Below, piece after piece: positions 1 to 6,443 of a DNA stretch of 9,187 nt. The notes below the pieces were generated by a model. It searched no databases. It was not told where the DNA came from and saw nothing but the letters and a program-made list of their open reading frames with translations. Numbering within the stretch: the first letter of the stretch is position 1; each line of letters opens with the position of its first letter. Source of the DNA: Planctomycetia bacterium (GTDB lineage Bacteria; Planctomycetota; Phycisphaerae; Phycisphaerales; SM1A02); assembly GCA_005798965.1 (NCBI GenBank), contig SYIB01000280.1, positions 1 through 9,187 on the forward strand, given 5' to 3'. The position numbers and the translations under genes were made by a program.

Positions 1-1481
1 AAGCCCGTGCGCAGTTCCGGGCCACCCAGCGGCAGCTTGCGCGCACCAAGGAGCTGCTCAAGTTCACCAAGGAGACCGTTCTTGGTGTCACTCCCGAAGT
101 AGCACGCGAGGCGGACACGACCGTGATGAAGCTCGTGCTCGCCGAGTCGGCGCGTCGCCTCGAGACTGATGCGGCCATGGATGATCAGGTCCGTCACGAC
201 TTGGCGAGCATGCTGGGCCAGGCATACTTCAACATCGGTGCCTGGCCTGAGGCCGAGCGCTTCCTGAAGCTCGCGCGCGAGGCGGCAGAGACCGGCTACG
301 GGGCGTCGAGCCCGCAAACCATGTCGGCCGATGCGGAATTGGCGGAGGTCGACCGAGTCCTCGACCGCGTCGATCGCGCGGTGGAGGGGCTCCGCTCCGC
401 ACATGAGCGCCTGCTCGGTGCATGTGGGCCCGATGACCCCGATCGGATCCGGGTGCTGGCCTCCCTCGGCTGGGCCTTGGTGGACCAGGGCAAGCTCGAT
501 GAGGCGCTGGTGGCTTTGAAGGAGGCGCTGGAACGACGCACCGCGCTCGTCGGAGCGGACGATCCCTCGGTGCTCCAGATCCGATCCAACCTTGCCGAGG
601 TCGATCGCTTGGCAGGACGCATCCCCGAGGCGATCGACCTTGGCCGCGCCCTGATGAAGGACCGATCGCGGCTGCTCGGGGATGACCACCCGGATGCGTT
701 GGTGAGTGCCAACAACCTCTCGGTCTGCCTGCTGGCCCTGCGAACGGCCGAGGGCCGGACCGAGGCGATCGCCGTCCTTGAACCGGCGGCGATCCGGGCC
801 GGCAAGGTCCTCGGCGAGGACCATCCGTACACCCTGAAGATGAAGAACAACCTGGCGAGCACGCTGCGGGAGCAGGGCGAGGGCGCGCGTGCCGAGGCGC
901 TGTTCCGCGACCTCCTGCAGCGGTACGAGCGCGTACACGGTCCCGACCACTTGGCGACCGCGGTCATGATCAACAACCTGGCCCTGGCGCTTGAGGAGCA
1001 GGAGCGGCTCGAGGAGGCCTTGGCCATGCACCGTCAGGCCCTGGAGCGCAAGGCTGCCGTTGCCGGGGCCGACGCCCCGACCACCGCGATCAGTCGGCTG
1101 AACTACGGGAAGTTGCAGTTGCAGCTGGGCCAGGCCGCCGAGGCCCTGCCGTCGATCGCCGCCGCCCGAACGGTGCTCGAAGCCAAGTACGGTTTGACCA
1201 GCAAGGCCACGATGGCGGCAATCGACAGCGAGGCTCGGGCGCTTGCGTTGCTCGGCAGGATCGATGACGCCGTCGCGCTCCTTCGAGCGACCATCGCCAA
1301 CCCTGAGTTCACCAAGGTCGTGCCCGGTGTCGCTTGGCGGTTGGTCGGCCAGTTGGCGAATCGGTTGCCGGAGCCAAGCGAGGAGCGATCGACGGCCCTG
1401 GCCCGGGCGCGTGAACTCGCCGTGCAGGCGGGTGCGACGAGCGAGCTCGAGGCGATGCTCGCCCCCACGCCGAAGCCCTGA
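1..1481 (+). CDS. C-terminal part of a TPR protein, probably a planctomycete Ser/Thr kinase-TPR protein (5' end outside window)
   Basis: The frame is open from base 3 to the stop at 1479-1481, giving 492 visible residues, so the GTG at 123 is internal and not a start. Visible residues 1-40 form a charged helix followed by a segment containing FTKETVLGVTPEVAREADTT. In planctomycete Ser/Thr kinases this kind of segment lies between the transmembrane helix and the TPRs. About eight kinesin-light-chain-type TPRs follow with a period near 42 residues. They are marked by G-D/E-D-H-P-type turns (LLGDDHP, VLGEDHP, VHGPDH, VAGADAP, KYGLTS) and N-N-L helices (SANNLS, KNNLAS, INNLAL). TPRs bind protein partners. 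No catalytic residue, signal peptide or membrane segment is visible, so the kinase domain is inferred from the family only. The last roughly 60 residues are degenerate and end in a Pro-rich tail. A TPR-only protein or another TPR sensor cannot be excluded. The next gene on this strand starts 182 bases downstream behind its own promoter-like signal. Confidence 0.82.
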   Translation, partial: ARAQFRATQRQLARTKELLKFTKETVLGVTPEVAREADTTVMKLVLAESARRLETDAAMDDQVRHDLASMLGQAYFNIGAWPEAERFLKLAREAAETGYGASSPQTMSADAELAEVDRVLDRVDRAVEGLRSAHERLLGACGPDDPDRIRVLASLGWALVDQGKLDEALVALKEALERRTALVGADDPSVLQIRSNLAEVDRLAGRIPEAIDLGRALMKDRSRLLGDDHPDALVSANNLSVCLLALRTAEGRTEAIAVLEPAAIRAGKVLGEDHPYTLKMKNNLASTLREQGEGARAEALFRDLLQRYERVHGPDHLATAVMINNLALALEEQERLEEALAMHRQALERKAAVAGADAPTTAISRLNYGKLQLQLGQAAEALPSIAAARTVLEAKYGLTSKATMAAIDSEARALALLGRIDDAVALLRATIANPEFTKVVPGVAWRLVGQLANRLPEPSEERSTALARARELAVQAGATSELEAMLAPTPKP

Positions 1482-1503
1482 TCGAAAATCACGCGATTTC
1501 CCA

Positions 1504-1531
1504 TTGACAGGTGTCGGGATCGTCCTAGCCT
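1504..1531 (+). promoter_or_regulatory. Putative sigma70-type promoter for the SIMPL gene
   Basis: A perfect -35 hexamer TTGACA (1504-1509) is followed after 16 bases by TAGCCT (1526-1531), which matches TATAAT at three of six positions. Transcription would start near 1538 and leave a leader of about 125 bases before the ATG at 1664. It lies just after the stop of the TPR gene in the only gap on this strand, which supports separate transcription of the SIMPL gene. The perfect -35 is the main evidence; the -10 is weak. Confidence 0.48.
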
Positions 1532-1537
1532 GCGCGT

Positions 1538-1559
1538 GCTCGATCGGTCACGGTCGAGC
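1538..1559 (+). promoter_or_regulatory. 9-bp inverted repeat / hairpin at the predicted transcription start
   Basis: The arms GCTCGATCG (1538-1546) and CGGTCGAGC (1551-1559) pair over nine positions with one G-U wobble around the four-base loop GTCA. No T-run follows; the next bases are A-rich. It is therefore a poor intrinsic terminator for the upstream TPR gene. It falls at the predicted +1 of the promoter at 1504-1531, so it could be an operator, a hairpin protecting the 5' end of the mRNA, or a U-less terminator. The sequence does not decide between these. Confidence 0.4.
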
Positions 1560-1653
1560 AATGCTCAAAAACAACGGTTTGGCAAGGGCTTTTCGGGCAG
1601 CGTCGCGCGTGCGATGGCTGCCCCGATCGTGCCGTCTGCCGGCCGCATGGCAC

Positions 1654-1658
1654 GGAGG
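1654..1658 (+). promoter_or_regulatory. Shine-Dalgarno that fixes the SIMPL gene start
   Basis: GGAGG ends five bases before the ATG at 1664. The alternative internal ATG at 1838 (residue 59, at the membrane segment) has no comparable purine-rich site upstream. This favours the longer 294-residue product, even though the shorter 236-residue one would be closer to typical SIMPL protein length. Confidence 0.65.
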
Positions 1659-1663
1659 CCAGC

Positions 1664-2548
1664 ATGGATCACCATCCTCAGGATGGATCGCAGAGTCGTG
1701 CGCAGGATGCGCACCGCAGCGATGCAGCCACGACAGCGTCGAGTGTCGGCAGCAGCGGTACGGCGCAGCGTCAGCCCGATGCATGGTCGTCCCGGTGGGC
1801 ATCATGGTCAGGGTGGTCGCGCACCCCCGGCGCTGGCATGTTCCTGCTCGGTGCCGCGCTCGCCTTCGGTGTCATCGCGGCCAGCGGTGAGGTCTCCAGC
1901 GCCGTGCGCAGCATGCGCCAGCCAAACGTGATCCGGGTCAAGGGTGTGGGTACGGCCCCCGTCAGCGCCGATCAGGCGTGGTGGACGGGTACCGTCACTG
2001 CCCGAGCAGGTTCACTTCCGGAGGCGTTCCAGAAGCTCGATGCCAGCACGTCGGCGCTCCGCGGCTTCGTCGTGGAGCAGGGCATCGCTCCAGCCGCCAT
2101 CGAGGTCGACAGCGTGCGCACAAGCAGCGAGAACCGACGCGACACGGAGGGCAATCTGACCAACGAGATCGAGGTGTACACCCTGCGCCGCTCCGTGACG
2201 ATCTGGTCCACGGATGTGCGGCTGGTCGAACGCATCGCGATGCGGTCGACGGACCTCATCCGCGAGGGCCACGAAGTGGGCAGCGCGAGCCCGCGCTACC
2301 TGGTGAGCACGATCGAGTCGCTCAAGCTGGAACTCATCGACCAGGGCACGGGCAATGCCCGCGAGCGTGCCAACCTTCTTGTGGATGGCTCCGGTGGCCG
2401 GCTCGGCCGGCTCGTCAGCGCATCGCAGGGGGCTTTCGACATCGTGTGCGCCGGCAGCGCCGAGTTCGACGGCAACGGGTCATACGACACATCCTGCATC
2501 AACAAGGAAGCGCGCGTGGTCGTGACGCTCGAGTACGCCGTGGACTGA
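1664..2548 (+). CDS. Membrane-anchored SIMPL-domain (DUF541) protein
   Basis: This 294-residue protein has three parts. Residues 1-56 are a polar Ser/Thr/Gln/Asp-rich tail ending in a Trp-rich stretch (W41, W45, W48, W51). Residues 57-74 are one hydrophobic helix (GMFLLGAALAFGVIAAS). Residues 88-292 are a SIMPL/DUF541 domain. It starts with IRVKGVGTAPVSADQAWW, continues through a central strand-rich part (EVYTLRRSVTIWS) and the helix NARERANLLVDGSGGRLG, and closes with YDTSCINKEARVVVTLEY, which corresponds to the family's YDTSSIxK-type ending. Arg44 and Arg53 before the helix suggest the N-terminus is cytoplasmic and the SIMPL domain lies outside the membrane. SIMPL proteins include E. coli YggE and a signalling partner of mouse IRAK; their biochemical role is not established, so no reaction is assigned. 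The start at 1664 is chosen for its GGAGG site. Codons before residue 59 look less biased at the third position than the rest. Cys262 and Cys278 could form a disulfide. A hairpin terminator candidate lies about 55 bases downstream. Confidence 0.86.
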   Translation: MDHHPQDGSQSRAQDAHRSDAATTASSVGSSGTAQRQPDAWSSRWASWSGWSRTPGAGMFLLGAALAFGVIAASGEVSSAVRSMRQPNVIRVKGVGTAPVSADQAWWTGTVTARAGSLPEAFQKLDASTSALRGFVVEQGIAPAAIEVDSVRTSSENRRDTEGNLTNEIEVYTLRRSVTIWSTDVRLVERIAMRSTDLIREGHEVGSASPRYLVSTIESLKLELIDQGTGNARERANLLVDGSGGRLGRLVSASQGAFDIVCAGSAEFDGNGSYDTSCINKEARVVVTLEYAVD

Positions 2549-2601
2549 ACCAACACCGCGATCATCGCCGCGCGATGGTGAGCGCGCAGGCGGCATCGCA
2601 C

Positions 2602-2633
2602 GGGGGCTGCCGGGGTCGGAGCCGGCAGCCCCT
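2602..2633 (+). terminator. Perfect 11-bp GC hairpin downstream of the SIMPL gene (U-less terminator candidate)
   Basis: The arms GGGGCTGCCGG (2603-2613) and CCGGCAGCCCC (2622-2632) are exact reverse complements around an eight-base loop. A flanking G-T pair extends the stem by one. The stem starts about 55 bases after the SIMPL stop. No T-run follows on either strand, so this is a hairpin of the U-less type often seen behind genes in G+C-rich bacteria rather than a classical intrinsic terminator. Confidence 0.55.
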
Positions 2634-2640
2634 CCGAACA

Positions 2641-2838
2641 ACGGGGAGTGAGCTGAGGGGGGATAGATGCTGGGGGGGTTGGTCGAGGGGGAGATCGATC
2701 GGTGGAGGATTGATCTTGGGGAGATGAAACCCCACAGGAGACGGATCGGCGGTGAGGGATGGATGGTTGGGAGACGGAGTTGAGGGAGACGGATTCGTGG
2801 AGAACGATCGAGCCTCGAGTTGGTTTCTCGGGGGGGGG
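2641..2838 (+). other. Strongly G-skewed stretch with long G-runs
   Basis: By hand count, bases 2641-2820 contain about 86 G and 23 C on the plus strand. Runs of G occur at 2643-2646 (4), 2657-2662 (6), 2672-2678 (7), 2687-2691 (5), 2718-2721 (4) and 2830-2838 (9). The 9-mer GGAGACGGA occurs three times, at 2737, 2770 and 2785. The loops between the first runs are 8-10 bases, so only long-loop quadruplexes could form there. The flanking genes show no such skew. Confidence 0.7.
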
Positions 2839-2859
2839 CCGCTTGGGATGCTTCGGGGG
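2830..2859 (+). other. Canonical G-quadruplex motif
   Basis: A run of nine G (2830-2838, enough for two G-tracts) is followed by a six-base loop, GGG (2845-2847), a seven-base loop and GGGGG (2855-2859). This satisfies the usual G3+N1-7 pattern for four tracts. It sits on the strand that is the sense strand for SIMPL read-through transcripts. Folding is inferred from the pattern only. Confidence 0.55.
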
Positions 2860-2940
2860 ACGCCCCGCGGGATGCCCGGGGGGTGACATCGGGGGATACC
2901 CCGCGGGATACCCCGCGGGTTGCGCCGGGGGATCCCCGGT
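2845..2940. repeat. 12-bp tandem repeat array, eight units, consensus GGGATRCCCCGS
   Basis: Eight contiguous, strictly in-phase 12-base units start at 2845, 2857, 2869, 2881, 2893, 2905, 2917 and 2929. Units 5 and 6 are identical (GGGATACCCCGC). Units 2 and 3 differ from the consensus at one position, units 1 and 7 at two, unit 8 at three and unit 4 at four. A further degenerate unit may lie at 2833. Each unit is itself palindrome-like (GGG...CCC), and the junctions create CCCGCGGG palindromes at 2864, 2900 and 2912. In every frame the array reads as a four-residue repeat, for example PAGY on the plus strand. I see no good gene frame around it. There are no unique spacers, so it is not CRISPR. 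Confidence 0.72.
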
Positions 2941-2980
2941 GTGGACAGGGCTGTGGTGAGTGGTGACGCGACCAAGTCCG

Positions 2981-3008
2981 GCGCGGCGTGCGGAGGGGCA
3001 CGCCGCGT
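2981..3008 (-). terminator. Perfect 10-bp GC hairpin downstream of the addA-like gene (U-less terminator candidate)
   Basis: The arms CGCGGCGTGC (2982-2991) and GCACGCCGCG (2998-3007) are exact reverse complements around a six-base loop, with one more G-T pair outside. It lies about 70 bases past the addA stop on the minus strand. No T-run follows. It mirrors the hairpin behind the SIMPL gene, so each convergent gene has one GC hairpin after it. Confidence 0.5.
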
Positions 3009-3077
3009 CGGGCCCGTCGTCGCCTGAGCAGCAAACCAAGCGCTGCCCTCGTACGGGGCCGTCGCCCGCGCAGCTGA

Positions 3078-6000
3078 TCAGGCCGGGATCACATCGCCGC
3101 GGTCGATCATGAGCAGCGAGACCATGATGCTTGCTGGCGGCAGGCCGGTCAGCTCGGCCATGGCCGCGCGGTAGTCGCTCATCTGGTCGCCGTAGTGCTC
3201 AAGCACCGCTTCGCGAGACTGCGCGACCGAGCCGGTCTTGAAGTCGATCACATGGGCGTGCGTGATGCGCGATCCATCGGTGCCCAGCACGACGCGGTCC
3301 ATGCGGCCGCCCGCTCGGCCGCCTGCACGACCGGGGCGCAAGCATTGGAACGGAAGCTCGCCGTGGACCGACCATTGAGCGTGGTCCTTGGGCTTGGCGA
3401 GGGCAGCACCCATGGGGCCAGCCAACGCGCTGCGCACGAGTTCGACCGCCGCATCACGCTCCGCCGCAGGCACCGGTGAGCGCAACTCGGCTTGCGCGAG
3501 CTCGTGGGCTCGCGAGATGGCTGCTTCATCGAGGCCATGGCCTGTGCCGGCATCTGACCAGGTCACCTGTCGCAGCAGCGCGTGCACGAGCGTTCCGCGG
3601 CGCATGGCGAGCAGATCGCTGCCGGCTTCAGGGAGCGCGACCCGAACGGTACGGACCGTCTTGGCGGCTGCCGCAATGGTGACCGTGGGCAGCACGCGCG
3701 TGGTTGCCGGTGTGCTGGGCGCTTCATCCAACGCATGGCCCGTCGCCCCTCCCACAGCGTCACCCACGGATTCACCCAATGCTGCAGCGACGGCGGCCGA
3801 GCTGATGCCGTTGCCCCAGAAGGGCTTGGTGCGATCCCCGCCGTCAACGAATGCATGCTTGTAGGCCGCGTCGAACCCCTCGACCGACACGCGCAGCAGC
3901 CAGAGCGGCGTGAGCCTGGGTTCGTCGGACTTCGTGGGCTCCGTGCAGATCAGGTGCGCACCGGACTTCGCGCGGGTGAGCGCCACGTAGAACGCCGACA
4001 GACCATCAAAGAGCTCAATGACGCGGGCTTCGGTGTTGATGGCAGCCAGGAGCGGGCTGCGCTCGGCAAGGTCCTTGCGCACGACCGGACCGATCGCGAG
4101 CGGTGCACCACCCGGTCCATCATTGATCGATACCCACGCGCCGGTCGTGGCCTTGACCTCGTCAAGTGCATCGTTCAATGCGGGCAGTACCACTTCGTCG
4201 AACTCAAGGCCCTTGCTCGCGTGGACCGTCATCACGCGGATGCGATCGCCGCTGACGGTGCGCGAACCCGTGGAGCGGACCAGGCGAACGAACCGCTCCG
4301 GTCGGCTGGCCATGTCGGCAGGTGCCGTGGTTGCAAGCGCCAGCACTTGCTTCACGCGTACGCGGTCACGCGCGCTCGAGAGCGGCGAGAGCGCCTGGGC
4401 CACGTCTTCCAGCCACGGAGCAAGTCCATGCTCGTGCAGTGCCTGACGAATGGAGCCGCCCAGACGCTCGCAAGCGAACGCCGAGGTGTATTCAGGAATC
4501 GCCACAACGCCATCAAGCGCGGTGCGGATGGGTTGCTGCGTGACCATCAGCAACGCAGTCTGGTCGAGCGGCTGCTCGGCCACGCGCAACAGCGCCATGA
4601 GCACAGCCACCACCATCGAATCCATGAGCGAGCCGCGGCCCTCGTCGCTCGCACCCACACCCAGCTGTCGCAGCGCCTGCACGACATCGCCGATCTGCTG
4701 GTTCGTGTTCACCAAGATGGCGATCGTGGCTTGTGGACGCTGTTGGCTCGCCGCCAGCGCCACACGGGCTGCGGCGGCCGACCAGGACTCCTCGGGCAGC
4801 GTGCCCGAAGCTGAGATGGTCGAGGGCTTGCCTTGCAGGCGCGGAGCACTCTCATGCAGCACGAAGGTCCAGTCAGCCACGACCCGGTCGATGGGGTAGC
4901 TCGCGACGGTGCTGGGGGCGTTGATGCCTGCTGCACGGAGGGCTGCGTGATGCTGGACGGGATCGATCGCGGCACGATCGATCGATTGCAGGCGGTCGGC
5001 CAGGGTGAGCGTGGTCGAGGGGCCAAAGACCGCGTTGACGAGGTCCATGACCGCCGGATGCGATCGCTGACTCACGGCAAGCTGCACATCGGGATCAAGG
5101 CCGCCGGCGCGCTGCTCGCGGATGCGGCCGATCAGCGATGGCGTGCCTCCGCGCCAGCCGTAGATCGACTGCTTCGGGTCGCCCACCATGATGAATCGGC
5201 GTTCGCTCTGGCTGGCGAAGATCTCGTCCATGAACGACGCAAGCACGCTGTACTGGTCGGGGCTCGTGTCCTGGCACTCATCGATCGCCAGATCCTGGAT
5301 GGCGCAGTCGAGGCGGTAGCGCATCTCATTGAGGCCGTCGCTGCCCGCATCCTGCAGCCGATGGGCACGAGCGATCGCCGAACCGATTTCGGCAAAGGAG
5401 TAACGCCCCTCGGCGTGACGGATGGCGCTGGCGTGCTCGTTGAAGCCGCGAGCGAGCGCGACGCAGCCGGCGATGCGCTGCTTGATGAGCCGGGTCTCGA
5501 TGGCCAGCGCATGATGCACGATGCGGCGCACGCACCGGGCGAGCTCTGGGTCGGGAGAGACCTTGTAGTAGGCATCGCCTGCGGCGATCTTGGCGGCGAA
5601 GCCGAGCTCGGACACGGTGCGCCAATCGCCGCGCTTTGCCGCGGCGAGCAGGGTGTTGCGCCCCTTGACCCACCTGCTGTCAGGGGTGCCGGTCTTCGTC
5701 GTGGCCACCGGTGCCGCAGCGAGATCGCGCAGGGCAGCATCGAGGTCGGCAGCCGTGAGCAGCTGGGCGCCCTCGAAGAACTGGACGTGATCTGCGGTCA
5801 GCGCGTGCCACGGGGCATCGCCCACGCCATGGCGATCAGCCAGCTCGAGCAAGTCGAGGGGCGTTCGGATCGACGTGAGCAGCGCGTCGTGCAGCCGTGC
5901 CTTCGGTGCGCCATCGGTGACCATGCGCACGAGTTCCCAGACCGCATCAGGCTTGGTCTCGAGCAGCCGCGAGAGGGCGAGTGCACGCTGGGCGTGATCC

Positions 6001-6443
6001 TGGTCGTCGCTGGCGATCGTCCACTCAGCGGGAAGGCCAAGCTCGGCGGCGAACGCCTTGCCCAGTCGCGAGAAGAAGCCATCGATGGTGCCGATCGAGA
6101 GCCGGTCGAGGTGATCGAGCACCTGCGCCAGGACCGAGGCGTACTCGGCTGCGGTGGCGGGACCGATCATGCCTGGTTTCTCGAACTGCTCGCGGCTGGC
6201 CGGACTGGTTGCACCGAGCGCCAAGTGCCGGAGTACCCGATCCAGGATCTCGCCGGCTGCCTTGCGCGTGAAGGTGATGGCCAAGATCGACTCTGCGCCG
6301 CAGGTACCGCCGCTGCGCCGGGCGGCTTCGATCATCCATCGGATGAGGCGATTAGCCAACAGGTACGTCTTGCCCGAGCCCGCGTTGGCGGTGACGATCG
6401 AGCGATGGCTGCTTTCGGCTGCATGCATGGTGTGCTCGTTCAT
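3078..6443 (-). CDS. addA: AddA-like ATP-dependent helicase/nuclease (UvrD/RecB family)
   Basis: This 1121-residue protein is the likely motor and nuclease subunit of an AddAB helicase-nuclease, which unwinds and resects double-strand DNA ends so that RecA can load. It shows the SF1A helicase set in order: Walker A ANAGSGKT (19-26), motif Ia ILAITFTRKAAGEI (53-66), TIDGFFSRLGKAF (119-131), Walker B AIDECQDTSPDQY (386-398), motif III FIMVGDPKQSIYGWRGG (417-433), motif IV AVSQRSHPAV (456-465), motif V IRVMTVHASKGLEFDEV (735-751) and motif VI FYVALTRAKS (818-827). An Ala/Gly/Thr-rich linker (about 880-930) leads to a RecB-family PD-(D/E)XK nuclease with H954 (TLVHALL), D1049 (GRMDRVV), D1067 and K1069 (VIDFKTG), and Q1087/Y1091 (QMSDY). 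All expected catalytic residues are present. Length and domain order fit AddA, and the adjacent AddB-like gene argues against RecB or UvrD. The ATG overlaps the upstream stop as ATGA, with GGGGG six bases before it, so translation is probably coupled. A second ATG at residue 6 is possible. Confidence 0.92.
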   Translation of the reverse strand: MNEHTMHAAESSHRSIVTANAGSGKTYLLANRLIRWMIEAARRSGGTCGAESILAITFTRKAAGEILDRVLRHLALGATSPASREQFEKPGMIGPATAAEYASVLAQVLDHLDRLSIGTIDGFFSRLGKAFAAELGLPAEWTIASDDQDHAQRALALSRLLETKPDAVWELVRMVTDGAPKARLHDALLTSIRTPLDLLELADRHGVGDAPWHALTADHVQFFEGAQLLTAADLDAALRDLAAAPVATTKTGTPDSRWVKGRNTLLAAAKRGDWRTVSELGFAAKIAAGDAYYKVSPDPELARCVRRIVHHALAIETRLIKQRIAGCVALARGFNEHASAIRHAEGRYSFAEIGSAIARAHRLQDAGSDGLNEMRYRLDCAIQDLAIDECQDTSPDQYSVLASFMDEIFASQSERRFIMVGDPKQSIYGWRGGTPSLIGRIREQRAGGLDPDVQLAVSQRSHPAVMDLVNAVFGPSTTLTLADRLQSIDRAAIDPVQHHAALRAAGINAPSTVASYPIDRVVADWTFVLHESAPRLQGKPSTISASGTLPEESWSAAAARVALAASQQRPQATIAILVNTNQQIGDVVQALRQLGVGASDEGRGSLMDSMVVAVLMALLRVAEQPLDQTALLMVTQQPIRTALDGVVAIPEYTSAFACERLGGSIRQALHEHGLAPWLEDVAQALSPLSSARDRVRVKQVLALATTAPADMASRPERFVRLVRSTGSRTVSGDRIRVMTVHASKGLEFDEVVLPALNDALDEVKATTGAWVSINDGPGGAPLAIGPVVRKDLAERSPLLAAINTEARVIELFDGLSAFYVALTRAKSGAHLICTEPTKSDEPRLTPLWLLRVSVEGFDAAYKHAFVDGGDRTKPFWGNGISSAAVAAALGESVGDAVGGATGHALDEAPSTPATTRVLPTVTIAAAAKTVRTVRVALPEAGSDLLAMRRGTLVHALLRQVTWSDAGTGHGLDEAAISRAHELAQAELRSPVPAAERDAAVELVRSALAGPMGAALAKPKDHAQWSVHGELPFQCLRPGRAGGRAGGRMDRVVLGTDGSRITHAHVIDFKTGSVAQSREAVLEHYGDQMSDYRAAMAELTGLPPASIMVSLLMIDRGDVIPA

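Larger units (their letters stand above)
2549..3077. other. Convergent intergenic region, 529 bases, no convincing gene
   Basis: The SIMPL gene (+) and the addA-like gene (-) end toward each other here. From left to right the region holds a GC-rich hairpin, a G-skewed G-run stretch, a G-quadruplex motif merging into a 12-bp tandem array, and a second GC-rich hairpin. Several overlapping open frames cross it on the minus strand, but they are Pro/Arg/Ser-rich, mostly lack an ATG and a Shine-Dalgarno, and exist because the region is poor in stop triplets. Each internal element has its own entry. Confidence 0.7.

Noticed and set aside
123..128. GTG/ATG at 123-128 as the start of the TPR protein.
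   Set aside because: The frame is open upstream to the window edge and encodes a family-like segment (residues 1-40), so these codons are internal.
506..513. GCTGGTGG, the E. coli Chi octamer, inside the TPR gene.
   Set aside because: A single G-rich octamer is expected by chance in a G+C-rich coding region, and Chi sequences differ between AddAB and RecBCD lineages, so it says nothing here.
1483..1500. AAATC-ACGC-GATTT mini-hairpin just after the TPR stop, as a terminator.
   Set aside because: Only five A/T-rich pairs and no following T-run; too weak to call.
2845..2940. CRISPR array.
   Set aside because: The units are 12 bases long and directly abutting, with no spacers and no cas-like gene nearby.
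2759..2959. A 66-codon plus-strand frame giving a Gly/Pro-rich PAGY-type repeat peptide, with GAGGG just before its ATG.
   Set aside because: The purine-rich context makes a chance Shine-Dalgarno likely in this stretch, there is no clear upstream promoter, and the peptide is only a readout of the repeat. It could be revisited if RNA or peptide data support it.
2296..3039. Overlapping minus-strand open frames across the convergent region, including a Pro-rich 137-residue frame at 2562-2975.
   Set aside because: They overlap each other in three frames, run into or over the SIMPL gene or hairpins, mostly use non-ATG starts, and reflect lack of stop triplets in a pyrimidine-rich strand. Their repeats are simply the 12-bp array translated.
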